This document shows positions 51,255-61,429 of a stretch of 64,000 bases of DNA, piece by piece; the stretch's first letter is position 1, and each line of letters opens with the position of its first letter. The stretch is from Microcebus murinus (taxonomy: Eukaryota; Chordata; Mammalia; Primates; Cheirogaleidae), in assembly GCF_040939455.1 (NCBI RefSeq), contig NC_134113.1, forward strand, positions 11,828,501 to 11,892,500, given 5' to 3'. Both the position numbers and the translations under genes were made by a program. The notes beneath the pieces were generated by a model, which worked only from the letters and a program-made list of their open reading frames with translations, made no database searches and was not told the origin of the DNA.

Positions 51255-51580
51255 TTTTCTTTTATAGATTGCTACTGTGAACTTCCTTTTATACTTGTGG
51301 GGATTTTTTTTTTGGGGGGGGGGGGCTCTTGCTATGTTGCCCAGTCTGCTCTTGAACTCCTGGCCTCAAGCAGTCCTCCTGGCCTCAGCCTTCTGAGTAG
51401 CTGTGATAATAGTCATGAGCCATTGTGCCTGGCTGGGGTTTGCTAAGATAGGCTACTTGTAGGTGGAATTGCTGAGCCACAGACTGTGCACATTTCAAAA
51501 TTTAATAGATGTTGCCAAACTGACTTCCAATGTAGTGCTGCCAATGTACACTTTCCCCATCAGTGTATGAGCACGGAGGG
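51255..51580 (-). mobile_element. Old LINE fragment with embedded Alu monomer
   Basis: ATTGCTACTGTGAACTTCC before, and AGGTGGAATTGCTGAGCCAC, TGTTGCCAAACTGACTTCC and TTTCCCCATCAGTGTATGAG after, an Alu half-element at 51326-51437 look like antisense old L1. A T9G12 tract marks the SINE boundary. Confidence 0.55.
51326..51437 (-). mobile_element. Alu monomer fragment
   Basis: GCTCTTGCTATGTTGCCCAG ... CATTGTGCCTGGCTGG in reverse, preceded by a T/G homopolymer tract. Confidence 0.75.
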
Positions 51581-51868
51581 GAGGTTTTCTGAACATAGGT
51601 TTATTTGGGGTCATGACTGAGATCAGTAAAGAGAGAGAGATCAATGATGCAGGTGGGAAAGGATGACTGACAGAGTAGTCAAGTATTTTGCACAGATGCT
51701 AAGGGGTGGTGTTCAAGCACAAGTAGTGAGATGGGCCTTTGATGGGAAAGATACTGCTGCCTTCAGTGTAACAGAATGTAAGCAGGAGGAGATGCATGCG
51801 TTTCTAGGTAGGATTTTAGATGTGGTGGTGAGAAGATACTGTATGAATATTTCTTTTAAAATGACATG

Positions 51869-52446
51869 TGAGGGCTGTCTGGAAAGAATCCAGCCATGTA
51901 ATATGAAAAATAGAGACATTTATTGAAGAAGATACAAGATACGAGAAACATTGTACATGGGACAATGATGCCTCAGCTCCCTTCAAAGTAGGCCCCTTGG
52001 ACCTCACACAATTCTCCCAGGGTTTCTTAACCTAACTGCTCCCCCACCCCCCGTACATGTTCAACATTCTCAGGTGTTCTGCTTGTTGTAGGCCTTCCAG
52101 AATGTGGATCTCTTCAACAGATTCTTGACCATCTTTGAAGCCACACTTTTATTTGCATTCAACTCATTGCATTGTCCCCAAAAGCCTTTTGGATCACCCT
52201 AATAGTTTCTGCGGAGGAATGTTCGAGCTTAATGCGAAATTTGATGCAGATTTGTTGCTCTGCTCATTCAGTCATTTTGAATGCAATGGCCACACAGTAT
52301 ACCTGCACACTCAGTGGCATCTGACGAGTACAGTGACGTTGTCATTGTTCATGCATGTGCATCCCAGTCCACTCTTCTTCGCTGCTAGGTTCCATCGATG
52401 TTGCAATCGATGTAACAATGGCTAGATACTTTCTGGACAGCCCTCC
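51869..52446 (-). mobile_element. Internally deleted mariner-type DNA transposon
   Basis: Near-perfect terminal inverted repeats bound the 578-bp element (left TGAGGGCTGTCTGGAAAG, right CTTTCTGGACAGCCCTCC). It is flanked by TG on the left and TA on the right, consistent with a mutated TA target duplication. Read on the - strand, it encodes decayed mariner transposase N-terminus (about 52270-52070). Motifs such as AEQQICIKF, AETIRVIQKAFGDNA, GRPTTSRTPENVEHV are interrupted by stops. The sequence then jumps to a short C-terminal stretch before the other end, so the DDE catalytic core is missing. This makes it a non-autonomous derivative. It is not the human HSMAR1/HSMAR2 type by its ends. Confidence 0.85.
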
Positions 52447-53359
52447 TATTAAGATAGAAAATCAGCTAAGTGTGGGTGGTGGGGAGAGAATGAAACAGAT
52501 TTGAGGAGAAGGCAAGAAATAGTCATTTTGGAGAGTAGGAAAGCTTACCAGGGTAGGATAGCTTGGCATTGTTGAATGTCCATTTGAAGTTTGTGGTCAT
52601 GAATATATAGTGAAGTCAATCAGTTTGGTTATGTGATTTTTCTCCTGCAACATTCGGCTGATTAGGCACAGGCGCCAGAGAAGACAGATAATTGTATTTA
52701 ACCAGGATTGGAATTTTGCCAGGTGACAGTTATGAAAGAGACAAATGATTGAGGGTATTTGTAAGAGAGGGATTATAATTATGGAACATTGAGTTAAAAC
52801 TGAGCAAAAGATAGAGTGGAAGACAGAATGAGTGTATAGGTCATAAAAAAGTGCTTGGGGTGCGAGGACATCATGAAGTCAAAAATTGGAGGGGATACCA
52901 GAGCAAGTTTGAAGTAGGGGAAGTTCTTTGAGAGTATTATTGACACATAATAAGGAAAAACAGGTCTCTTGAGATACTGCTGTTTTCTATTTTAGGGGTA
53001 GTAGCTCAGGGTTCCCTGAAAACTGGGTAAGAGTTCTGACAAATCACTTATTTGCCTTTTCCAAGAGGTCAGTTTTGAGATGTACCCTTTTTTTCATGTA
53101 TACATCTAGAACTTATTTTAGACATCATAGAAGGTAACCACAGTTCACAAGATGTTTCTGGTACCATTCTCTTAATAACATCAATAGCAGCAGCAGCAGT
53201 GTTTTGGCCATTGCCAACTCACATACTGTGTGTGTACACCAAATCCTAACTGTATCTCTGTCATTTATTGTTTTAAGTCTTGGTAATTGGCAGAGGTAGA
53301 GTGCAGGGTTATATCCAGGGTAAATTGTACAATTATTTTACCAGTCTTGATTTGACTTC

Positions 53360-53600
53360 ATCAATGTATAGGTGGTGTAGTGAAAATGATTTTGGAGTCT
53401 TCAAAACTAGTGTTCAACTTTTGGCTGCAGCTGTGAGACCATGACTGTGTTCTTTAATCACTTGAGCCTCAATTTCCTTTGATGTGTGAAAAAGATAATA
53501 GGGCCTACCTTACAGAGATATTGTGCATAAAAGTGAGATAATACATGCAAAGTTGTGGCACATTATATATTCTGAGTAGCTAGTGGTGTTATTACATTGA
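53360..53600 (-). repeat. MIR SINE
   Basis: GTTCTTTAATCACTTGAGCC, CAATTTCCTTTGATGTGTGA and GTGAGATAATACATGCAAAG are antisense MIR. Confidence 0.75.
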
Positions 53601-53727
53601 GATTAGTAAGCAGGGGTGGGAAATTCACTAGTTAGTCTTCAGAGTGGTTTAGATCCCTGGAAAGTGGCAACTGTATCTACCCCATGAGTCTCTGCTGCTG
53701 CTTAAGCCTAGTGCTCTTATATAGACC

Positions 53728-53862
53728 AGCTTCTCAGACTTTAGTGTGCAGGAGAATCACCTGGGGCTTTTCTTATAATGTTGATTTTGATTCTGTAAGG
53801 TCTAGGATGGGACCTGAAATTCTTCATATCTAAGAAGCTTCCATTCAATGCTGATCCATGGT
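53728..53862 (+). mobile_element. hAT-Charlie MITE (MER5A-like), partial
   Basis: AGCTTCTCAGACTTTAGTGT, then GAGAATCACCTGGGGCTTTT and AGGTCTAGGATGGGACCTGA match the MER5A consensus. The right end runs into the target duplication of the SINE at 53873. Confidence 0.75.
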
Positions 53863-53872
53863 TCACTTTTTA

Positions 53873-54183
53873 TTTTTTTTTTTTTGAGACAGAGTCTCAG
53901 TTTGTTGCCTGGGCTAGAGTGCCATGGCGTCAGCCTAGTTCACAGCAACCTCAAACTCCTGGGCTAGCAATCCTCCTGCCTCAGCCTCCCTACAGGCACA
54001 TGGCACCATGCCTGGCTAATTTTTTCTATATATTTTTAGTTGGCCAATTTATTTCTTTCTATTTTTAATAGAGATGGGGTCTCACTCTTGCTCAGGCTGG
54101 TTTCCGACTCCTGACCTTGAGCAATCCTCCTGCCTTGGCCACCCTGAGAGCTAAGATTACATGTGTGAGCCACCGGGCCCAGC
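53873..54183 (-). mobile_element. Strepsirrhine Alu SINE
   Basis: Reverse copy with the TTAGTTGGCCAATTTATTTC spacer. The flank CCATGGTTCAC / CCATGATTCAC is an aged target duplication. AGTAGCTGGGACTAC is lost. Confidence 0.9.
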
Positions 54184-54667
54184 CCCATGATTCACATTTT
54201 GAGTAGCAGTTGCAGATTCTATTGGAAAACTCTTCTATGAGAATCCCTGCTATTTTAAGCTGAGAGGAATATGAGGTAAAAAAAAATCCTCATTCTTTCA
54301 ACTTTTTTTCAAAGTCACATTCAGGGAAATTCATGTATATCCCATTTCTCTAGTTCACTGTTGTTTTAATGAGTCTATATTATCTCTCTTAGTCCTGAAA
54401 GTGAAAGGAGCATAAAATATGTACAAATGTTGCCTCTAATTTCTTTTTAAAATTTTTCAGTGCCTGATTTCTTAGGTATCTTTGGGAAATTGTGCTGGCT
54501 CCCCACGTGTACCCACTTGCTCCCACCAGCCTTTTACAACCACAGAGAAACTTGGATAGAACAAGTGATCTCTTGAATTATTAGACTTTGAGGCAGAGAA
54601 TCTAAAATGTGACTCCAAACCCTTTCTACCCATCAGATTTCACATTACAAAATCCATACTTAGTGGG

Positions 54668-55008
54668 GGGGGGGAGGGCGGTGGCTCACGCCTGTAATCC
54701 TAGCACTCTGGGAGGCGGAGGCGGATGGATTGCTCAAGGTCAGGAGTTCAAAACTAGCCTGAGCAAGAGCGAGACCCCTGTCTCTACTAAAAATAGAAAG
54801 AAATTAATTGGCTAACTAAAAATATATAGAAATATATAGAAAAATTTAGCCGGGCATGGTGGTGTGTGCCTGTAGTTTCAGCTACTCGGGAGGCTAAGGC
54901 AGGAGGATCGCTTGAGCCCAGGAGTTTGAGGTTGCTGTGAACTAGGCTGACGCCATGGCACTCTAGTCTGGGCAACAGAGTGAGACTCTGTCTCAAAAAA
55001 AAAAAAAA
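54668..55008 (+). mobile_element. Strepsirrhine Alu SINE with altered 5' end
   Basis: Sense copy in which the usual GGCCGGGCGC start is replaced by a G-tract (GGGGGGGGGGAGGGC). It has the GGCTAACTAAAAATATATAG spacer, repeated once. AATCCA(T/C)ACTTA flanks it on both sides. Confidence 0.9.
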
Positions 55009-56025
55009 ACAATCCACACTTACAGAAGCAGGAATTCAGGGTGCAAGGTTAGAATTATTAGCAGTAGCCATATTAACATGCCAGATTATCTGATTTTTCT
55101 TTCTGGGAAGCAAGCATGCTAGAGACTTTAGTCTCTGAGGGCCCTCCCTGGAAGAATTTCTTCTCCAGTGCTCAAATTGACACATTCTCTCTTCTGAACT
55201 AATATAGGGGCTAATAAGCTTCAGAGTATAGTCATGTAGTCTGATACGTAATCTCTGTATAAGATTGTGACCCTTTTCAGAGTGTGGAATTCTTATACCT
55301 TTTTGTCTTTTAAAACTATGATGTGAATCCTTCCTAGCTGTAAAGCATAAATTTCCTTATTTGACTTTGAGGATTGTAAAGAAATTTTTTTCTCCTACCT
55401 CTTTGTTTCCTTATTTTCCTTTTTTTTTTTTTTTAAGATAGGGAAATGTAGACATGCAGGAGCATGAATTTAAAGAGATCACTTAGCCTGTGGGTTTTTG
55501 TTTTTTGCATGTGTGCATGAAGGAAACACATTTCTGACCAGACTATCCACCTAATTTTTAACATTATGATGAGAAAGGAACCAGATCCATTTACAGTAGG
55601 AATTTATAAGTCCTTTCTTTGGTTCCAAAGAAGTTTATAATGATTCTACCTGTGGGAGTTTTAGAGGTGGTTTTCAGAGTTTTTGTGACATATTTAAACT
55701 TTTCTTATTTTGAAGATTTCTTTTCTCTGTATTTTTCTCTCCTGCTTTGTTGTAGATATGTTTTTATCTTTATCCCATCCAAAACTTGATTAAAAGATAA
55801 TAACATAAAGTAACCGTTTGAATATACAAAATTTCATTGTATTTGTTTTATTGACACTTGATTAAGAATGAATGAATGTTGAGTAATAACAAATGCTTTG
55901 AAGAGTTTGAAAAAACTAATCTCATAGTGTGATTTTAATGTAGTTATTTAGAATGGAGTATAGGGATGGCTGGTGACTTAAGATTTAAGGCATGGGCTAT
56001 AAGACTAGAAAGGAAAATTGCATAT

Positions 56026-56136
56026 AAAAATTGATTATGCTGTACTCCCATAATATGCTGAAATAAAAAAAATTGATTATGTTCTGATGTGGCCTTGTGG
56101 TAAAAAAAAAAAAAGGAAAAATAAAAATTGATTATG
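56026..56136 (+). repeat. Triple 14-bp direct repeat separating two short A-tailed segments
   Basis: AAAAATTGATTATG occurs at 56026-56039, 56068-56081 and 56123-56136. Each intervening segment (28 and 41 nt) ends in an A-rich tail, the second with 13 As. The pattern resembles target duplications around two very short retrotransposed inserts. Confidence 0.7.
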
Positions 56137-56209
56137 GACATAAGAAAGTGTCTAAGTTATAGTTTATGACAAGTCAAGATTTATTTTCCTTTTTTTTATT
56201 TTTCTATTT

Positions 56210-56528
56210 TTTATTTTTTGAGACAGAGTCTCACTCTGTTGCCCAGGCTAGAGTACTGTGATGTCAGCCTAGCTCACAGCAACCTCAATCTCCTGGGCTC
56301 AAGTGATCCTACTGCCTCAGCCTCTGGAGTAGCTGGGACTACCTACAGGCATGCGCCACCATGCCCGGCTAATTTTTGTATATATATATTTAAGTTGGTC
56401 AATTAATTTCTTTCTGTTTTTGGTAGAGACAGGGTCTTGCTCAGGCTGGTTTCAAACTCCTGACCTCGAGCAATCCGCCTGCCTCAGCCTCCCAGCATGC
56501 TAGGATTACAGGCATGAGCCACCTCGCC
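56210..56528 (-). mobile_element. Strepsirrhine Alu SINE, first of a tandem pair
   Basis: Reverse copy (GAGACAGAGTCTCACTCTG ... GGCATGAGCCACCTCGCC). Its GG end abuts the T tract of the next copy with only CTTTCC between them. Confidence 0.9.
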
Positions 56529-56539
56529 TTTCCTTTTTT

Positions 56540-56869
56540 ATTTATTTATTTTTTTGAGACAGAGTCTCGCTTGTTGACCAGGCTAGAGTGAGTGCCATGG
56601 CGTCAGCGTAGCTCACAGCAACCTCAAACTCCTGGGCTCAAGCAATCCTTCTGCCTCAGCCTCCCGAGTAGCTGGGACTACAGGCATGTGCCACTATGCC
56701 CGGCTAATTTTATATATATATTAGTTGGCCAATTAATTTCTTTCTATTTATAGTAGAGACGGGGTCTTGCTCTTGCTCAGGCTGGTTTCGAACTCCTGAC
56801 CTCGAACAATCCGCCCGCCTCAGCCTCCCAGAGAGCTAGGATTACAGGCGTGAGCCACCGCGCCCGGCC
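56540..56869 (-). mobile_element. Strepsirrhine Alu SINE, second of a tandem pair
   Basis: Reverse full copy closer to the consensus than its neighbour. CCTTTTTTA on both sides suggests insertion into or near the end of the older copy. Confidence 0.92.
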
Positions 56870-57884
56870 CTTTTTTATTTTTAAAATTAGAAAAAAAGGC
56901 TGTCTCAGTTTTGGGCTTGGAAGTTCTTACTCCTCTTTTGTACTAGAAATGAGGTAATTCTGCCTTCAGAGGAAGCAGAGAGGTTATATGAATAAAGAAA
57001 AAGAAAAGGTTTGGGTGAGGCTAAGAAGAATAGTGCCCCACCTCTTCAAGTTTAAATGAGCTGGGAGTTTAAGGTGGGAGGGGAGAAAAGACATTATAAG
57101 CTCTCCAGCAGAAGGCACATATTTAATGTGGAAGAAAAGGAAAAGTGATTTTATTTCTACCCTAAGAGAAAGAAACTCCACCTTGGCAGGTACAGAGACC
57201 AGAGCACTACAGTGGGAAGCATTAAGTAGGAAGAGTGAAAGTACCTGGGACCTGCATGGGGCCTACTTTGAGTGAGACTTGTAGACCTTACTTGGAGATT
57301 TTATAAGAAGGAGGGAGCTGTTTCAACATGTCTGAGGCCAGAACCTCAAGGCAGCTGGAAGGCTGTGGTAGACCTATTAATTTTGTTTGTTTTTATTCTG
57401 TTTTGTTTTTCCTTTAACGAGTTAAAGGAGTGGAATATTCCTCAAAATGCGTAAGTCTTTGAGGATGTTTTGTGCACCTACTGTGTGCTAGGTACTATGT
57501 AAAAGACTTCATGGCCCAAAATAGGTGAACTTAGGTCTCTACCCTGAGAGATGTGGAAAGGAGATACAATCATTAAAAGAATACCTGTAATAGTAACTGG
57601 CAGAGGTGGTCAATGCCATGTTACAAACACCAGGCCCACAGAGGAGGGAGAACTCACTTACAGCTGGGGTGGCTTTTTGGATTTGAATATGCAGAAATGG
57701 GTCAGGGAAGTAAGGAAATATCATTGGCATATGGAGGACATTTTATTGATTTTCTGAATAAAAACCATTAGGACAGGTGTATTGATAATACTTGTTCACC
57801 ATTGGACATAATGGATGAGAGCTTCACCTGCCATATAAGCACTTAATAAATGTTTAACTGAACTAAAATTAGAAAACATGGTCA

Positions 57885-58090
57885 GTTGGGAGTATGGCAG
57901 ATAATTTACATAGTTGTATTATTTGATCTAATTACAATCTAAGGAGTATTAATACCTATTTTTCGGTTGAGGAAACAGAAGCTTAGGTTAAAAAACTTTC
58001 CCCAGGTCATAATGATAGTAATTGTAGATCCAGAATACAAACTCAGGCCTCGGATTCTGTCCTGCTCACATACCTAGTAAAGTGTCTATA
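57885..58090 (+). repeat. MIR SINE
   Basis: TTTCGGTTGAGGAAACAGAAG, CTTTCCCCAGGTCATAATGA and AAACTCAGGCCTCGGATTCT are sense MIR. Confidence 0.75.
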
Positions 58091-58559
58091 ACATGCTAAG
58101 GGCTCAAGATCCACTTGACTCGAAAACCCTTGTCCTTTCTCCCTTAAGAAGGAAGGCTATGTTGATCTGAACTAGGGTGGTGTTAATAAAAAAGGTGAAA
58201 AACTTATTTGAGTTTATATCTAAGTTTTCCTGTGTTTTACAGTCTTACAAGATTAAGAATTATTAGTGGTGAAATGATATAACAAATGGTGGTGTCAGAC
58301 TTGCATTGAGGTAAGGGATGTAGACTCTGAGCAGGTTCTCTGTGCATACTGTGCTGCTTCTGCAAGGTGCTCCAGACGAATTGGGACAGAGGGGAAGCTT
58401 GGCTCCTGATCTTAGAGGGCAGAGTATTTTGGTTGCTCCATTCATGTTTAAAGAACTCATCTTAAACTAATTTATATCTAGCACTAGAAACTGGTGCTGG
58501 TGGTTTATTACTAACCCCACCCATCCCTGTCTTTTGCAATAATCATTGTGAGTGGTGAT

Positions 58560-58902
58560 TGTCTTTCTAGAAGTAGAATTGCAGAGAGAGAGATTCCCTG
58601 AAGGCAAATACAGAGAGAGTGTGCTGTACACTCCAGTTCAGACACTCAGGGCTGGGAACTCCCAGAGAGCAGAGAGGGAGGGAGGGAGAGGGTGGATGAG
58701 AGGGAGGAGAGAACAACAGAACAGTCAGCTGGAGAGGAGGGAGGAGGGGGGAGGAGACTGGTCGGGGTTTTTTTTTTTTTTTTTTTTTTTTTAAGGACTT
58801 TTTTAACTCAAGTGCTTTTGGGGGGTTTCTCCCCATCTCAAAACCTTGCCTCCCTCTTCTGGCACAGTCTTTCCTACTGTTCACTGAAGTGCCTTTTTGC
58901 AG
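58560..58902 (+). promoter_or_regulatory. G-rich putative 5' UTR or promoter upstream of the candidate exon
   Basis: A purine-rich block (about 58590-58767) with repeated GAGAG and GGGAGG contrasts with the surrounding AT-rich intron. It holds a canonical G-quadruplex motif at 58676-58692. A 25-T run at 58768-58792 and then a pyrimidine-rich stretch lead into the candidate exon. A CCCCACCC box lies upstream near 58515. There is no TATA box at a suitable place. This is compatible with an alternative promoter and 5' UTR, but the transcription start cannot be placed. Confidence 0.4.
58676..58692 (+). promoter_or_regulatory. G-quadruplex motif
   Basis: Four GGG runs are separated by loops of 1, 1 and 3 nt on the + strand, the compact form expected to fold stably. 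If transcribed, it would be an RNA G-quadruplex in the RBFOX2 pre-mRNA or in the 5' UTR of an alternative transcript. Confidence 0.7.
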
Positions 58903-58960
58903 TCCAGGATCAACTGACCGCTGAGTTTGAGCAGCCTGGTCTGACATGATGTACCTCTGG
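58903..58960 (+). other. RBFOX2: Candidate alternative exon of RBFOX2 (possible alternative first coding exon or poison exon)
   Basis: A 58-nt segment has a good acceptor (pyrimidine-rich run ending CCTTTTTGCAG) and a near-consensus donor (CTGG|GTGAGT). It contains an in-frame TGA at 58928, then ATGATGTACCTCTGG up to the donor, giving MMYLW in phase 0. Phase 0 is what the downstream GNQEP exon of RBFOX2 needs, so the segment could be the 3' end of an alternative first exon. If it is instead spliced after the 18055-18105 exon, it reads SRIN then stop, because 58 is not a multiple of three, and would act as a poison exon. Whether the acceptor is used or the exon extends upstream is not resolved by sequence. 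Confidence 0.5.
58946..58960 (+). CDS. RBFOX2: Possible alternative N-terminus MMYLW of RBFOX2
   Basis: Two consecutive ATGs are followed by TAC CTC TGG and then the donor GTGAGT. The in-frame TGA 18 nt upstream means translation could start only here in this frame. Joined to the next RBFOX2 exon it would give MMYLW-GNQEP. Alternative short N-termini encoded by separate first exons are a known feature of Fox genes; this particular one is inferred from splice phase and position. Confidence 0.4.
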
Positions 58961-59399
58961 GTGAGTACAGAGTGCTATGGGTGAGGGTTTGCACTTGCAC
59001 ATATAAGGAGTGGAAAGCTGCGAGGTTCTGCTCTTGCACAAATGGCCTTCCCCACAGAGCACAGACTGCCACATTCCCTTCTACTCACAGGTGTTAGGTT
59101 TTTAAAACCTAGCAGTCATTATGATACTGTTTTTTCTTCTTCTTCTTATGTTGTTTATCTTGTTAGGCTTAGGCTCAAGGGCTGAACTCCCTGCGCAGTG
59201 CTATCCCCTGGGCTTGGTAGGTTTGGAGAAGGCTAGTGAGGCAGGTGAAGTGTGCTGGTTTCTTCGGGAGCTGCAGTCTTCCTGGTGGTCAGGATCGACT
59301 TGTGTTTTGTTTTGGGAGCACTGACCTTGGTGATAAAGCCATGTCTTCAGATATTGAGAGCCAGGGGGTGGCATGATTCTTAATTAGAAGTAAGCTTTT

Positions 59400-59560
59400 G
59401 TAAGTTTTTAATAATTTTTATTGTTCTTCACAATAGTCTTGTGAAGTAGATCACTTACTACTGTTATTAAAATTGTATGAGTGAAGTAATTAAGTCACAA
59501 AGAGTAACTTGCCCATGGCTTGAAACCAACTGTATAGTAGCTAGAATAGTAATTAATGAC
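59400..59560 (+). repeat. MIR SINE
   Basis: GTAATTAAGTCACAAAGAGTAAC and TTGCCCATGGCTTGAAACC give a weak sense MIR core following CTTGTGAAGTAGATCACTTA. Confidence 0.5.
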
Positions 59561-60869
59561 CATATATTATAAAGCATTTTTTATTTGCCAGGAGCTTAAT
59601 ACCTTACATTATTTTAATTTACTATTAATTGTGGCATTGTAATTTGGGAAGTAGGGAAAAATTCTGGGATTAGAGAGATTTGTAAATTATGAAATGTGAT
59701 AACTTTTAGGAGAATGATAGGGAAAATAATACAGAATCCACCCACCGACCCCCATTTTTAGTTGTGAAAACAAGAACATCTATAGTCTCTTGCAAAGATG
59801 GCCGTATCTCACTTGAGCAGACAGTTGTTGTGTGTTGCTAAGGGAGCATACTAGATGTGATGCCCTTGGCTACTAGCCAGCTTTTGGAAATTTCACTTTA
59901 CCCTTTGCCCTTTAGCCCAGATGTCTGGAATTGCAGGAACCTACTTGGCTCAGGCAGGCTAGATTTATAAATATCAGAGAGCAAAATTTTAACTGGGTTT
60001 GTGGAGATGGAGCCTAGTCACAGAGGGTATATATATATGTGTGTGTTGTGGAAGGGGCTTCTTTTCCTGCTTTTCCTTTCATATTTGAATATGACCTTTA
60101 AATAGAATTTTCTCTCCTCTGTTGATTTATTTATGTAATACTTTTAAGAACTCAAAAGAACTTTTTGGACACATGTACATATGTACATTACATAGTTTCA
60201 CCTCCATGTGAATCTTTGCCTTGGCCCTTTGTAGCTTTGTGGGTGGGATTGATCAGCACTGTCAACCCGAAGGATAGGCTATTCTGTCTTTTGATTTGTT
60301 CAAAAGAAGGGTTACGAAAAGAAGCAAATTGAGTTAATCTCATTTCCACTTATGTTTGATGAAAGCAGATAGTGACAGTTTCCTTAGTTATTTCCTTTGT
60401 GCTTAAATTACAGTTATTTTGTATATTTATCTCAATCTCGACTTGTTAACCCCAGAACAGAGCTTCCTAACCAATGTGCCACATGCTGGATTGAGATACA
60501 AATATGCCAAGATAACTATTCCACATAACCCTTAGAGCAGCCAGGTGGAGCTTGGGATCCCCTGTCTACTTTGACCATGTACACTCTAATATGTTTGCCA
60601 TTTTTGGGCCATAAAATATTATTATTTCCTATGTATGTCATGACACCTGCAAGTTTGGGGGTGCTGTCTAGAGGGCATAAAGTGCCAGTTCTCTCTCTTT
60701 ATTATTCGTATCATCTAGCCCAATGCCTTAACATTTGTTGAATTCAATGAGGATGTCCAGAAGGAGCCATAGCTGAGTGGCATCCAGATACAGAGAAGGA
60801 AATCTAGGTGGTCAGGCATTAAGTGGGAGGCACTGAGGAGCTGCTATGGAGAGAACTTACTGGACTGGA

Positions 60870-61020
60870 AATAGGAGATCAGAGTTTTAGTGCTGGTTTA
60901 GCCAGTGCCAAACTATGTGACTTTGGATAGTCACTGAACTGCTCTGAGACCAGTTTCTACATCCATAAGATGATGGAATTGGACTGAACCTTCTATGACT
61001 CTGAAATTCTGTGAAGTGAA
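60870..61020 (-). repeat. MIR SINE
   Basis: CTATGTGACTTTGGATAGTCAC, CAGTTTCTACATCCATAAGA and GACTCTGAAATTCTGTG are antisense MIR. Confidence 0.75.
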
Positions 61021-61429
61021 TTTTATGTAGCAGTAGGTATGCCTGAAAGGTGCCCAATCTTGCAAGGTTGTTAAGGTCCTGGTGAACGTGAGAAAACTGT
61101 GAAACATATATCACCTCCATTATCTGCTTGGTTTGGTACCAGTAGTGAGTCAAAGGCACTGTTTCTGAGTATTTATAAAAATTACTGAACTCTGTTCAGT
61201 TGTCAGTATGTCTGAGTTAGTGCGGACATTTTTAGGAACTATAGAACTGAAGAGTAAAAGTTATAGATCCACTAAGCATTTTAGTTTGTGTAATTGATGC
61301 AGCTCATTAATTGCTTCTGTGTGTCTAGAACTCTGAGATAGAATGCTACTTTTTGCTCTATATATGCTTATTTGCCAGATCTTCTCCTCACTTTCTCATT
61401 GAATTTTCCTTCTTTTTTAGTGAATATGG

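Noticed and set aside
51663..51926. 87-codon + strand frame MTDRVVKYFAQML...
   Set aside because: It runs from non-repeat intron into the left end of the mariner element, with no recognisable domain; a chance frame.
52135..52425. 96-codon + strand frame
   Set aside because: It is antisense to the decayed mariner transposase, which reads on the - strand between terminal inverted repeats.
58567..58947. 126-codon - strand frame with KKKKKKKK and PPSHPPSPSLP
   Set aside because: Low-complexity translation of the poly-T and purine-rich tracts; the splice signals in this region are on the + strand.
58692..58949. 85-codon + strand frame overlapping the MMYLW start
   Set aside because: Low-complexity (GEEGGGGRR, FFFFFFFF) and out of frame with RBFOX2. 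At most it is an upstream frame if the exon extends that far.
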